From Christensenella sp964494645 (GTDB taxonomy: Bacteria > Bacillota > Clostridia > Christensenellales > Christensenellaceae): a stretch of DNA of 5,125 bases. Below are positions 4,828 through 5,125 of the stretch, piece by piece (position 1 is the stretch's first letter; every line of letters starts with the position of its first letter). Location of the stretch: positions 1-5,125 of the forward strand of contig CAZBSH010000095.1 of the NCBI GenBank assembly GCA_964494645.1, written 5' to 3'. The position numbers and the translations under genes were made by a program. Below the pieces are notes generated by a model that saw only the letters and a list, made by a program, of their open reading frames with translations, had not been told where the DNA came from and searched no databases.

Positions 4828-5109
4828 TCAGATTTCTTGACGCACTACCATACAGCGGTTTTTCAGCTTTGACCATATTTTTTTCCAAAATGCATCGTCT
4901 TTTTCAACACGGTTTGAAACAATCACCATGTCCAAAGCATACTGACCAATAAAGTCCATCAAGTCACTATAACTTAGATCATCTGTTAGTTTGCAAGTGA
5001 CAATTGGCAACGACACAGCGTCTAGAATACCACTTTCCATTATTTCATTGACAATGCCTCTAGGGTCACTACCGACAATGCCTATTCGTCTTATTTTTCT
5101 TTTTTCCAT
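4828..5109 (-). CDS. Small protein of unknown function (93 aa)
   Basis: I do not recognise this protein. ATG 5109 has a good ribosome site (GGAGAAAGG, 7 bases upstream) at the window edge, and TGA ends it at 4828. It begins MEKRKIRRIGIVGSD. Alternating hydrophobic stretches (IRRIGIVG, about 6-13; LPIVTCKL, about 34-41; DMVIVSN, about 60-66; CMVVRQ, near the end) separated by charged helical segments suggest a compact alpha/beta fold with four strands. The short GIVGSDP turn could be a phosphate-binding loop, but no complete nucleotide-binding motif is present. There is no signal peptide or membrane segment. A 95-bp gap with two inverted repeats separates it from the next gene, so it may be a separate transcription unit, possibly a regulator or accessory gene of the element. 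Confidence 0.75.
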   Translation of the reverse strand: MEKRKIRRIGIVGSDPRGIVNEIMESGILDAVSLPIVTCKLTDDLSYSDLMDFIGQYALDMVIVSNRVEKDDAFWKKIWSKLKNRCMVVRQEI

Positions 5110-5125
5110 AATTAAACCTTTCTCC

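Noticed and set aside
1..5125. CRISPR array, tRNA or rRNA genes
   Set aside because: No regularly spaced long direct repeats and no cloverleaf or ribosomal RNA sequence were seen; the only repeats are short iterons and inverted repeats.

Overview
The window is one strand-coherent block: every supported gene lies on the minus strand, so the biological reading direction is from position 5125 down to 1. It looks like the core of a small integrative element (an integrative mobilizable or conjugative element, IME/ICE) from a Firmicute, most likely of the Clostridia or Negativicutes type. The basis is a DUF4368-type large serine recombinase, AGGAGG-like ribosome binding sites, moderate GC content and a TcpA-type DNA pump. 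I cannot name the species, and neither end of the element is visible.

In transcription order the window holds: a 93-residue protein of unknown function (5109-4828); an intergenic stretch with two inverted repeats; an 82-residue protein of unknown function (4732-4484); a 24-bp perfect palindrome; a 214-residue membrane protein (4415-3771); a 259-residue FtsK/TcpA-type ATPase (3762-2983); a structured non-coding stretch; a Rep protein with an HUH endonuclease and a superfamily 3 helicase, as in circular Rep-encoding single-stranded (CRESS) DNA viruses (2824-1805); a 57-residue TnpW-like protein (1799-1626); and a large serine recombinase that runs out of the window (1564 to below 1). The membrane protein and the ATPase together look like one TcpA coupling protein split into two genes. 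The order pump, origin, Rep/relaxase matches the tcpA-oriT-relaxase core of Tn916/ICEBs1-type elements, with a virus-like Rep in the relaxase position.

The main discovery is in the 158-bp gap between the ATPase and rep. On the rep-coding strand there is a perfect 9-bp stem with a 10-base loop. The loop contains AAGTATTAC, the nonanucleotide that porcine circovirus Rep nicks at its origin. Its 3' side carries repeated TGTCGC-type hexamers that resemble Rep-binding iterons, and its 5' side is two further contiguous hairpins that run into the end of the ATPase gene. Enzyme, origin and iterons are therefore all present as in a CRESS-DNA replicon, but inside a bacterial integrative element with its own DNA pump and recombinase.

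A plausible model is that the recombinase excises the element as a circle, Rep nicks the stem-loop to start rolling-circle replication, and the split TcpA pump delivers the Rep-bound strand to a conjugation channel. Excision, nicking and transfer are inferred; the genes, motifs and repeats are seen directly.
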